From JARFUG01 sp050485365 (GTDB lineage Bacteria; Desulfobacterota; Desulfuromonadia; Desulfuromonadales; JACZKF01), in contig JBJHBH010000088.1 of the NCBI GenBank assembly GCA_050485365.1, positions 1 to 14,120 of the forward strand: a stretch of 14,120 nucleotides of DNA, read 5' to 3'. The position numbers and the translations under genes were made by a program. Positions 1-5,287 of the stretch are shown piece after piece. The stretch's first letter is position 1. Every line of letters starts with the position of its first letter. The notes below the pieces were generated by a model that had not been told where the DNA came from, searched no databases, and was given only the letters and a program-made list of their open reading frames with translations.

Positions 1-463
1 ATGGATTATGCGCAAAATCATAACACAGATGGGCATTTTAACCTAGTTTGTTCGAAGAGTTTTTCAGCAACCTGCTAAAGCGCTAACTTCACCCCTGAAA
101 ATCGGCCCATAGCCTGTTTTTCGGAGGTGATTTTGTGGGATTTCCGCACAGCCTTAGGTACTTAGCTTGGTCCGACCCCGGATGCTTTGCGCCCACTGGC
201 TGTTGACGACTACCGGCCAACAACTGGCAGCAAGCGCTGGGTACCACCGAAGTGCGCGCGGCCCGCGCGGATGACACCACCGAACCCTGCACAGCGGAGC
301 TGCCCGCCGCTGTTTCAACGCGCTCCCGAAACCGCGCGGTTCTGTAACAAAAGCACCGGCTGCAACGAAGTGCCTCTTACTCTTCTTCTTCAAGACAGAA
401 ACAGCGTGTTGCCCGCCATTTCAACGCGCCAAAACCGCGAAGAAGCCGCTTTTTCTTCCTGAG
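1..463. other. Distal flank of the cassette array, no convincing gene
   Basis: This stretch follows, in array direction, the R' box at 464-470, so its first bases (minus strand GTTAGAGCTC) look like the start of a fifth cassette. The complementary R'' that should close such a cassette (plus strand GTTAGAG) is not seen between here and the left edge. Open frames of 67-91 codons exist on both strands, but they overlap, have basic and proline-rich compositions typical of chance frames, and lack good ribosome sites. I see an imperfect direct repeat (291-336 and 401-439). There is also a GTTAGCG box on the minus strand at 81-87 that could be a degenerate R'. I call it non-coding or decayed cassette DNA, with low certainty. 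Confidence 0.4.
291..439. repeat. Imperfect direct repeat, two copies
   Basis: Copy one (291-336) and copy two (401-439) share the blocks ACAGCG, GCCCGCC, TTTCAACGCGC and AAACCGCG in the same order, with small insertions in the first copy. They are about 110 bp apart. The function is unknown. They may mark duplication inside a decayed cassette or a repeat family of the host. Confidence 0.5.
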
Positions 464-566
464 CTCTAACGATCATTGATAAGGCGCGGCGTAGATCCCT
501 ACGCACACCCGTGCAGCATTCGAGAACCACTGCTGTATCCCCGTCGCCTTCATCAAGTTGTTATGG
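464..566 (-). other. attC recombination site of cassette 4
   Basis: Read on the minus strand, R'' is CCATAAC (566-560), overlapping the stop of the upstream gene, and R' is GTTAGAG (470-464). The two arms next to the boxes pair as TTGATGAAGGCGACGG with the complement of TTGATAAGGCGCGG, leaving an extra G and an extra A unpaired on the R'' arm. Such one-sided extrahelical bases set the strand that IntI binds. The site is about 103 bp. Its central part contains GATACAGCAGTGGTT, shared with the attC of cassette 2. Confidence 0.88.
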
Positions 567-1433
567 CTGATTGTCTTTGATTGAGGCTATGGGTTTGGTT
601 TTATGTCCCGTTAAATCCATACCACTCCCTACCTTCCCAATGGCAGATGCACGCCCGAGAATATTGCGTCCTATAGCCACCCCTTCATTGCCAATGGGAC
701 TCATACCAATTGCTGTGTGTGCAAAGCCTTGACCGATCTCAAAGTTGCTGCTAATCGCCACCGGTATTGCTGAAACGACCTTAGATTCTTTCTCTCGAAT
801 TTCTCGTTTCAACTGACTTATTTCAACTTCCTTTGCTGTTACTCTTTGCTCCAATTTGTCTTTCTCGTTTTGAGATTGGTCTTTTGTCTCTTGAAGCTCG
901 GTTTTGATTTTGCTAACTTCTTCTTCTTTATTTGCTAACTGAAATTTTAAATCACTTAATTGCCCGATTTGCGTTCTAACGTCTGCTTCTGGGATAATAT
1001 CGGTCCAGTTCTCGATTGAATTGACTACTTCTTCCATCAATATCTCACATTTAGATAAAATTTCTTCATAGTTTCTCATTGTAATTGCTTTGAAGGTATC
1101 ATCTGGTTCCGGCCTTGACATAAAATTTTTAACCCTCGAATCCAACGCAAGCACGTTTCGAAGAAGAAGCTTGAGATTCCTGATGGCGATTTCGCCGCGC
1201 GCAACTACAATATTCCCTTCAGATTTGTCCATCCAAAGTTTAGTCACTCGACTACCAAGAACAGCCGAGGACAAAGTCATTAGGATGTTTACCAAAGTTG
1301 TTGCTGTCGGGTTTGGCGGGGAAGCGCTTTGCCCAAGAGCAAACAAGATTCCAGTTGAGACAAGAAGCATCAAACTCCATGGATCGAAAAGTAACTTGAA
1401 GAATAATTGCCAATTTTCTCTAAAGGATTTCAT
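561..1433 (-). CDS. Cassette 4 gene: two-helix membrane protein with coiled coil
   Basis: The protein has 290 residues and I do not recognise a family. Two hydrophobic segments (about 18-34 and 45-64) are followed by a helical region, and then by a long, heptad-rich, strongly charged coiled coil (about 155-218). The C-terminal 60 residues are rich in glycine, alanine and serine and hydrophobic in patches. The likely topology is a membrane hairpin with a large soluble coiled-coil tail, suggesting self-assembly or partner binding at the inner membrane. I chose the start at MKSFREN because a strong AAAGGAG site lies 6 nt upstream. The open frame runs further upstream, but through the attC of the previous cassette, so the longer reading is not real. 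The TAA stop falls in the R'' box. Expression would need array read-through or a cassette promoter that I cannot identify. Confidence 0.85.
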   Translation of the reverse strand: MKSFRENWQLFFKLLFDPWSLMLLVSTGILFALGQSASPPNPTATTLVNILMTLSSAVLGSRVTKLWMDKSEGNIVVARGEIAIRNLKLLLRNVLALDSRVKNFMSRPEPDDTFKAITMRNYEEILSKCEILMEEVVNSIENWTDIIPEADVRTQIGQLSDLKFQLANKEEEVSKIKTELQETKDQSQNEKDKLEQRVTAKEVEISQLKREIREKESKVVSAIPVAISSNFEIGQGFAHTAIGMSPIGNEGVAIGRNILGRASAIGKVGSGMDLTGHKTKPIASIKDNQP

Positions 1434-1439
1434 TTGTCT

Positions 1440-1446
1440 CTCCTTT
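1440..1446 (-). promoter_or_regulatory. Ribosome binding site deciding the start of the cassette 4 gene
   Basis: AAAGGAG lies 6 nt before the ATG at 1433-1431 and just inside the cassette boundary at 1454/1453. It supports the 290-residue reading over longer in-frame starts, one of which (ATG within GTTATGGC) overlaps the recombination box itself. Confidence 0.8.
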
Positions 1447-1447
1447 G

Positions 1448-1564
1448 CCATAACGCCCGGCTCACCAGCGCCCAAGCCGGAGCGATTTTTGTGATAAAGT
1501 GTAGCGCAGCGAAACCACAAAAACCGCGTAGGTTTGGGCGTCTGCGTGAAGCCGATTGTTAGGC
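1448..1564 (-). other. attC recombination site of cassette 3
   Basis: On the minus strand, R'' is GCCTAAC (1564-1558), containing the TAA of the upstream gene, and R' is GTTATGG (1454-1448). The long arms pair as GGCTTCACGCAGACGCCCAA with the complement of TTGGGCGCTGGTGAGCC, leaving single unpaired T, G and A on the R'' arm only. At about 117 bp it is the longest attC here, and its centre differs from the other three. Confidence 0.9.
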
Positions 1565-2368
1565 ACCTTGGAGCGCGCTACGCATTATGATTAGTGCTTG
1601 AGCAACTTCATTCGTAAAGGTTCGAAGCGTTTCTAAAACCTCTCCCGCATACCGCGGAGAATCTATATAAAACCAGACTTCAACAGGGACATCTATTGTT
1701 TTTTGATAGATATACATAAATGGCGGCAGGACCGTTCCAATATCTTTAGGGTTGTACAGGCGAGAGGTCCAGACGACATCCTTCTTACACATGCCCGCCC
1801 CACAATCTGTTAAACCACCTGGAAAATCCGGGATAATCTCCTGAAGCATTCGGCTATTTATTTTTGAAAAATTTCCGGCTGGGGTGGGTAACTTATGTTT
1901 GTCTCCTACGTTGACCTCATGAAGCAAAACCAGACTAAAATTTCCACCATCACCATGATAGGCTTTCAACGACTTCAAAGCCTCAAAGAACTTTTGGCCC
2001 GCCTTATCACCTAGCCTAGACTTTATTGTTTGCTCATAACTAGCAGCGTCTTTTGAAATTGGAAACTGGATTGCTTTGTGCTTGTCTTCAGGCACTTTAG
2101 GAGCGATGGCTTCGAAGTATGCTTGATCTATGGCAGATCGCAGGTTGTGAAACAGCTCGCCGCACCGGATCACAAGACGATCAAGAGAATTGCTATTTTT
2201 TCGAGCCAAAGTAGCCCTTTGATGCGTTGAGATATCCGTCTCAAGCACGTACGAGTACGGCGGATCCACGTTCATCTTGGTTTCTATCTCCACCAAAATC
2301 TCTTCCGCTCGCTCTATCTTTAAAAAGGAATTCTTAAAAACCCCTGCGCTCATTCGCCAATTTCCCAT
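1559..2368 (-). CDS. Cassette 3 gene: conserved-type hypothetical protein with HNLRSAID motif
   Basis: The protein has 269 residues and is soluble, with no signal peptide or membrane segment. Motifs in order are HNLRSAID (74-81), QFPI (101-104) and DKHK (156-159), within mostly helical sequence. From memory this pattern (HNLRSALD, a QFPI-like stretch, DKHR) recurs in a widespread family of bacterial proteins of unknown function, but I cannot name a domain accession. The conserved His, Arg and Asp could form an active or binding site, which is inference only. The ATG at 2368 lies 4 nt after the R' box of the preceding attC and lacks a clear Shine-Dalgarno site. An ATG at residue 6 (2353) is an equally possible start. 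The stop is inside R'' (GCCTAAC), as in a normal cassette. Confidence 0.82.
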   Translation of the reverse strand: MGNWRMSAGVFKNSFLKIERAEEILVEIETKMNVDPPYSYVLETDISTHQRATLARKNSNSLDRLVIRCGELFHNLRSAIDQAYFEAIAPKVPEDKHKAIQFPISKDAASYEQTIKSRLGDKAGQKFFEALKSLKAYHGDGGNFSLVLLHEVNVGDKHKLPTPAGNFSKINSRMLQEIIPDFPGGLTDCGAGMCKKDVVWTSRLYNPKDIGTVLPPFMYIYQKTIDVPVEVWFYIDSPRYAGEVLETLRTFTNEVAQALIIMRSALQGA

Positions 2369-2371
2369 TTC

Positions 2372-2472
2372 GCCTAACGTTTAGATCAGCGGCGGCGCAG
2401 AGACTAAAAGCCAAGTAGAAGTCTTTCGACAACCACTGCTGTATCTCCGTCCGCTGGATTTAATGGTTAGCG
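2372..2472 (-). other. attC recombination site of cassette 2
   Basis: On the minus strand, R'' is CGCTAAC (2472-2466), overlapping the TAA of the upstream gene, and R' is GTTAGGC (2378-2372). The arms pair as ATCCAGCGGACGG with the complement of ATCAGCGGCGG, leaving an extra C and an extra A on the R'' arm. It is about 101 bp. The centre carries GATACAGCAGTGGTT, nearly as in the attC of cassette 4. Confidence 0.88.
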
Positions 2473-3078
2473 AAAATCATCGTCTTCGTTCTCCCAGAAG
2501 TAATTTGGCTTTTCTTTTTTTGTCATTTTAATTCCATTAATCTCAACATAGGTAAAATGAGGGTTTTCTGTAAGGTAGTTAATTGTTTTATTGACTTGCA
2601 TATTTATTGATCGAGTGCCTTTAATACGGCGCTGTTCTTCAATTTTTTGATAAAGTTCTATTTGCTTGATCTTCTTTTCTATTTGTTTCAATTCCATATC
2701 TTGATAGCTATCGTAAAGACTAATGGAATTTTGAATGCCTGTTAAAATTAAAAAGAAAATAAGCGCCGGAATTCCAAGGTTTTTTGGGCAGTAGACATTC
2801 AAATCGCCAGATTCTACTTTAAATTCAGGGCGCCATCCTTCTTTCAATTTAAAGTTTATGGATTCTCCAGTATTTATACTTTCGACTTCCATAAAGTTCC
2901 TGAAAACCAGATTATTTTTTACATAAACTGGCGATGAAATTGAGAGTATTTTCTTATATAAATTGTCAAAGTTTTCTAGTGTTTCGATCAGTTCAGATGT
3001 ATCTAAAAGTTGGTATTTTAAATAGATATGGAGTTCATGGTTATATAGGCGCTCAATGCTTGGAAACCTGGTCTTCAT
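2467..3078 (-). CDS. Cassette 2 gene: hypothetical protein with hydrophobic helix and charged coil
   Basis: The protein has 203 residues, is very AT-rich in coding sequence, and is rich in Ile, Lys and Asn, unlike the GC-rich core genes. I do not recognise a family. The N-terminal half looks mixed alpha/beta, with a strand-like stretch around SINTGESINFKLKEGW (68-82). A hydrophobic segment at about 100-118 could cross the membrane or be a buried helix. It is followed by a charged amphipathic helix (about 125-152) and a short C-terminal domain ending in an acidic tail. The ATG at 3078 has a GAAGGGATGA site just upstream. An ATG-AAA-TAA minicistron overlaps the start as TAATG, which could couple initiation. 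The TAA stop sits in the R'' box. The composition suggests a distant, low-GC origin. Confidence 0.82.
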   Translation of the reverse strand: MKTRFPSIERLYNHELHIYLKYQLLDTSELIETLENFDNLYKKILSISSPVYVKNNLVFRNFMEVESINTGESINFKLKEGWRPEFKVESGDLNVYCPKNLGIPALIFFLILTGIQNSISLYDSYQDMELKQIEKKIKQIELYQKIEEQRRIKGTRSINMQVNKTINYLTENPHFTYVEINGIKMTKKEKPNYFWENEDDDFR

Positions 3079-3100
3079 TATTTCATCCCTTCGATAAAAT

Positions 3101-3167
3101 CGCTAACGTCTGAATTCACCGGCCTGCGCGGCTTTTCGCGCAGGACCGGTGGAATGAAATGTTAGAC
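3101..3167 (-). other. attC recombination site of cassette 1
   Basis: This is a short classical site of about 67 bp. On the minus strand, R'' is GTCTAAC (3167-3161) and R' is GTTAGCG (3107-3101). The inner arms CCGGTCCTGCGCG and CGCGCAGGCCGG form a long near-perfect stem, with an extra C unpaired in ATTCCACCGG on the R'' arm. The layout closely resembles the attC sites of aadA-type resistance cassettes as I remember them. Confidence 0.92.
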
Positions 3168-3839
3168 AACATCGTCAATACGCCGGACCTTAACGCCGGC
3201 AGCCTCGTTAAGCCTTTGCTGGCTATCGAGTAACTGATCAAGCATTGCTCGGGCATATGCTTGAACCCCGGGTGGTGTGTCGGGATGCTCAATCGTTTGG
3301 CTAGCACGGACTATTTCATTCAAATTGTGTGCTGCTTGACCGATTTGTTCATGTTGCCACTGGACACGGGCTCGTTGTTCGCGTTCCCTTGCATAGAGAA
3401 GATCTGGAAGCGAACTAGCTAAGCCTTCGAGGACAGCCTCGAAGGGTGAATTAACACTTAGTTGTCGAATGACTAGTGCTTCTGTTCCTAAGAAGTCGTA
3501 AAGCGGAACATACCCCCGGTTGCCCTTTTGTACGAACACCATAGGCCGGGAGTGGCGACCGATGATCCTCCAAAACTTATCCGCCGAATCATCTTTTCGA
3601 GTAAGTTCGATACGGCCGCGAAATGACTCTAACGAGGGACGCTCACGCTGAAAAAGTTCAGCAGACTCCGTCGCAACAACAAGCCTCTCAAGTGGAAACC
3701 CTTCAATGGCGTAGCGACAAATCGACTCTGTGGTCGTGAGTCTCAGGTAGTTGATTTCGGTCTGCTGAAGATAGTGTGTCACTGCCCAAGTCGGGAGAGT
3801 GAAATCACTTCCAAGCTGAAGTCGAACACGCCTTTCCAT
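3162..3839 (-). CDS. Cassette 1 gene: hypothetical soluble protein
   Basis: The protein has 225 residues and no recognisable family, signal peptide or membrane helix. The N-terminal 125 residues look alpha/beta, with the segment NSPFEAVLEGL at 130-140. They are followed by a long, highly charged helix rich in Arg, Glu and Gln (about 149-185) and a helical tail. The ATG at 3839 is preceded by GAGGGAGAAGC, a usable ribosome site, 27 nt inside the cassette boundary. The TAA stop is in the R'' box. It is the array-proximal cassette, so it is the one best placed to be transcribed from the promoter-like sequence at 3877-3882. The order of a strand motif followed by a charged helix recalls the cassette 2 protein, but I cannot show homology by eye. 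Confidence 0.82.
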   Translation of the reverse strand: MERRVRLQLGSDFTLPTWAVTHYLQQTEINYLRLTTTESICRYAIEGFPLERLVVATESAELFQRERPSLESFRGRIELTRKDDSADKFWRIIGRHSRPMVFVQKGNRGYVPLYDFLGTEALVIRQLSVNSPFEAVLEGLASSLPDLLYAREREQRARVQWQHEQIGQAAHNLNEIVRASQTIEHPDTPPGVQAYARAMLDQLLDSQQRLNEAAGVKVRRIDDVV

Positions 3840-3865
3840 GCTTCTCCCTCGGGATATTTAGTGTT

Positions 3866-3895
3866 GTCTAACTAGGATTATACGGTCTGTATAAA
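3866..3895 (-). promoter_or_regulatory. Array-proximal junction with promoter-like TATAAT
   Basis: A perfect TATAAT (3882-3877) lies just upstream of the GTTAGAC box (3872-3866) where cassette 1 is inserted. The sequence 17 nt upstream (TTTTTG) is only a weak match to a -35 element. If active, transcription would start close to the recombination point and run into the cassettes, as the Pc promoter does in other integrons. No R'' partner or attC arm is found upstream, so this junction is attI-like rather than another attC. Confidence 0.45.
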
Positions 3896-4027
3896 TCGAC
3901 AAAAAATGGTTTTGAGTCTGTATAAAACAAGTAAGCCACATCCGAAATCATTCTAAAAACTTCGAAAAAACCGCCCTTTGTGGGTTCATCACCCAAGCGC
4001 GCCATCGTTTTATCCAGTCTGTATAAA
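3885..4027 (-). repeat. Three direct copies of TTTATACAGAC in the attI-like region
   Basis: Identical 11-mers on the minus strand lie at 4027-4017, 3926-3916 and 3895-3885, with starts 101 and 31 bp apart. All are in the AT-rich 160-bp stretch between the integrase remnant and the first cassette. In known attI sites the integrase binds direct repeats upstream of the insertion point, so these are candidates for such sites. The assignment is inference. A LexA-type operator is not evident. Confidence 0.55.
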
Positions 4028-4033
4028 ACGATG
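4003..4033. repeat. Perfect 11-bp inverted repeat directly after the integrase remnant
   Basis: CATCGTTTTAT (4003-4013) and ATAAAACGATG (4023-4033) are perfect complements around a 9-nt loop. The hairpin starts 1 nt after the TAA of the integrase remnant and contains one of the TTTATACAGAC copies. It has no T-run, so it is a poor terminator. It may be part of the attI-like region or an mRNA 3' structure. Confidence 0.7.
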
Positions 4034-4034
4034 A

Positions 4035-4109
4035 TTACAGGCCGTCCATGGGGCTGCGGACGCCGAGGCCGCCTTTGTTGAGAACGTGGGGATAGATCAC
4101 CTGCAAACC
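4035..4109 (-). pseudogene. intI: C-terminal remnant of an integron integrase
   Basis: The frame between a TGA at 4112-4110 and a TAA at 4037-4035 reads 24 residues, ending IYPHVLNKGGLGVRSPMDGL (20 residues). Integron integrases end with IYTHVLN(R/K)GG(x)GVRSPLD(R/A)L, in which the Tyr is the DNA-cleaving nucleophile, so the match is specific and retains that Tyr. Thr after it is replaced by Pro. Everything upstream (core-binding domain and the R-H-R boxes) is missing, and the sequence switches abruptly to the terminator of the neighbouring operon. The fragment is on the same strand as the cassettes with its 3' end facing them. In most integrons the integrase is divergent, but co-oriented examples are known in spirochaetes and planctomycetes. 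It cannot be functional as it stands. Confidence 0.75.
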
Positions 4110-4111
4110 TC

Positions 4112-4157
4112 AAAAAACACAAAAGCCGCCGGACCGTTCTGTGACGGCGCGGCGGCT
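4112..4157 (-). terminator. Rho-independent terminator of the mgtE-mscS operon
   Basis: On the minus strand, AGCCGCC (4157-4151) pairs with GGCGGCT (4130-4124). An inner GCCGT/ACGG(T)C helix closes on a CACAGA loop, and the tract TTTTGTGTTTTTT follows. This is a strong intrinsic terminator. It lies downstream of mscS and directly abuts the integrase remnant, so it also protects the core operon from, or marks, the island boundary. Confidence 0.88.
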
Positions 4158-4368
4158 CTGATTATTCTTTCAACTCTGTCCGGTAAAAAAGCATCCCCCT
4201 TGCCTTTCCCAAGAATCGTAGTGATTTGGACACCATATCGGTTTCTAATCCGAAGTGCAAATCAAAAACGGCCCCATAAGGCGACGTGGGCTGCTTCGTC
4301 GATGGCGCGGCGATCTCGGCGAGGGCGGGGTTGGTGTGCCGACAGCAAGCGATAGGGGGAACGCCGAC
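4158..4368 (-). other. 3' untranslated stretch between mscS and its terminator
   Basis: About 210 bp separate the mscS stop from the terminator. The mscS-proximal part is GC-rich and the rest is AT-richer. The mscS frame stays open for 68 codons after its TAG, down to a TAA at 4162-4164, ending in a short basic stretch that begins MVSKSLRFLGKARG. This could be a decayed 3' extension, a small peptide (ATG followed by 23 codons, weak ribosome site), a genome-wide repeat or plain untranslated leader. I favour non-coding. Confidence 0.3.
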
Positions 4369-5244
4369 CTAGTCTTCCTTCTCCGCGCCCGTCTCCACCC
4401 GTAGGGGGTTTCGGAAGTTGATGTCGCGCTGCGGGAAGGGGATCTGGACGTTGTGTTTTTTGAACTGATCCCACAGGGCGAAGTAGAGGTTGCTGCGAAA
4501 GAGGCCGGGTTTGTGTGCGAGCTCGACGGTCCAGGCGCGCAGCTCGAAGTTGAGGGAGCTGTCGCCGAAGCCGATGAAGCGCACGATCGGGGGGGGATCT
4601 CGCAGGACGTGTTCGTCGCCGGCGGCGACTTCCAGGGCGAGTTTTTCGATCTCGCGCGGGTCGCTGTCGTAGCTGACGCCGAAGGGGATGCGGATGCGCA
4701 CTTTGCGGTCGCCGTAGCTCAGGTTGACGACCTGCTCGGAGATGAACTCGGAGTTGGGGATGATCATGTCGATGTTGTCGTTGGTGCGGATGGTGGTGCT
4801 GCGTCCGCCGATGCGCACCACGTCGCCCTGCACGCCACTGACCTCGACGCGGTCGCCGAGCTGGATGGGGCGCTCCATCAGGATGATGAGGCCGCTGATG
4901 AAGTTATTCACGATATTCTGCAGCCCGAAACCGATACCGATGCCGAGGGCGCCGGCGAGCACCGTCAGCGCCGTCAGGTCGACCCCGAGGGTCTGCAGGG
5001 CGACCATGAGGCCGAGAGCAAGGACGAGGTAGCCGACGAGGCGGGCGATGGCGTCTTTGAGGCCGATCCCCATCGGCAGACGGCTGAGCACGCGCGAGCG
5101 CAGCAGGCGGCGCACCATGCGCGACGCCACCATGACCAGCGTGACCAGAAGGACGAACTGCAGCACGCTGGCGGCCGAGACGGGGGTATCGCCGAGGTGG
5201 AACAACGGCTGGACGAAGAGACCGAAGATGGCGGACCAGTCCAT
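4369..5244 (-). CDS. Small-conductance mechanosensitive channel, MscS family
   Basis: The protein has 291 residues, the usual length of a minimal MscS. Membrane segments lie at about 22-45 and 63-88. The pore-lining TM3 (about 91-122) has the Gly/Ala-packed ALTVLAGALGIGIGFGLQNI pattern. The beta domain follows (IQLGDRVEVSGVQGDVVRIG, 127-146; IIPNSEF, 161-167), then a C-terminal alpha/beta domain ending near 275. Such channels open under membrane tension and release solutes during hypo-osmotic shock. The ATG at 5244 has an AAAGGAGG site (5260-5253) 8 nt upstream. It is the last gene of a minus-strand group with mgtE, the flavocytochrome and a 30-residue membrane protein, and lies 43 nt after the last of these. 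The family assignment is secure; the gating ion preference cannot be told. Confidence 0.96.
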   Translation of the reverse strand: MDWSAIFGLFVQPLFHLGDTPVSAASVLQFVLLVTLVMVASRMVRRLLRSRVLSRLPMGIGLKDAIARLVGYLVLALGLMVALQTLGVDLTALTVLAGALGIGIGFGLQNIVNNFISGLIILMERPIQLGDRVEVSGVQGDVVRIGGRSTTIRTNDNIDMIIPNSEFISEQVVNLSYGDRKVRIRIPFGVSYDSDPREIEKLALEVAAGDEHVLRDPPPIVRFIGFGDSSLNFELRAWTVELAHKPGLFRSNLYFALWDQFKKHNVQIPFPQRDINFRNPLRVETGAEKED

Positions 5245-5252
5245 CGTCAGCG

Positions 5253-5260
5253 CCTCCTTT
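5253..5260 (-). promoter_or_regulatory. Strong ribosome binding site of mscS
   Basis: AAAGGAGG with 8 nt to the ATG fixes the mscS start at 5244 and is one of the best sites in the window. Confidence 0.8.
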
Positions 5261-5287
5261 CAGTGCGCCGCGCGCCGCTCATCGCCT

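Larger units (their letters stand above)
464..3872 (-). mobile_element. Integron gene-cassette array, four complete cassettes
   Basis: Four cassettes lie head to tail on the minus strand: 3107-3871, 2378-3106, 1454-2377 and 470-1453, cut at the G/TT of each R' box. Each contains one gene, whose TAA stop is embedded in the R'' box of the following attC. The leading bases of each cassette are exactly complementary to its own R'' box: GTTAGACAAC/GTTGTCTAAC, GTTAGCGA/TCGCTAAC, GTTAGGC/GCCTAAC and GTTATGGC/GCCATAAC. This is the signature of cassettes formed by IntI-mediated excision and insertion. The cassette genes are AT-richer than the neighbouring core genes and unrelated to each other in composition. 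No intact integrase is in the window, so locally it is a cluster of attC sites lacking an integrase. Confidence 0.92.

Noticed and set aside
82..87. GCTAAC at the left end as a further attC box
   Set aside because: It does not complement the GTTAGAG start of the distal element, and no paired second box with matching arms is visible, so it cannot be called an attC.
154..393. Minus-strand 79-codon frame at the start of the distal element
   Set aside because: Basic, Arg/Trp/Pro-rich sequence with no recognisable domain, overlapping other frames and spanning one copy of the direct repeat; no complementary cassette end supports it as a cassette gene.
187..462. Plus-strand 91-codon frame ending just before the attC at 464
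   Set aside because: Ribosome site absent, composition chance-like, and it runs against the array direction shown by the stop codons in R'' and by the extrahelical bases of four attC sites.
3101..3167. Hairpin at 3119-3147 as a rho-independent terminator
   Set aside because: The inverted arms have no following T-run and sit exactly between R'' and R' boxes, so attC is the better explanation.
3868..4122. 84-codon minus-strand open frame, with a 45-residue subframe from 4005, across the attI-like region
   Set aside because: It overlaps the integrase relic in another frame, has no good ribosome site, reads through the direct repeats and ends in the recombination box. It is better explained as non-coding attI-like DNA.
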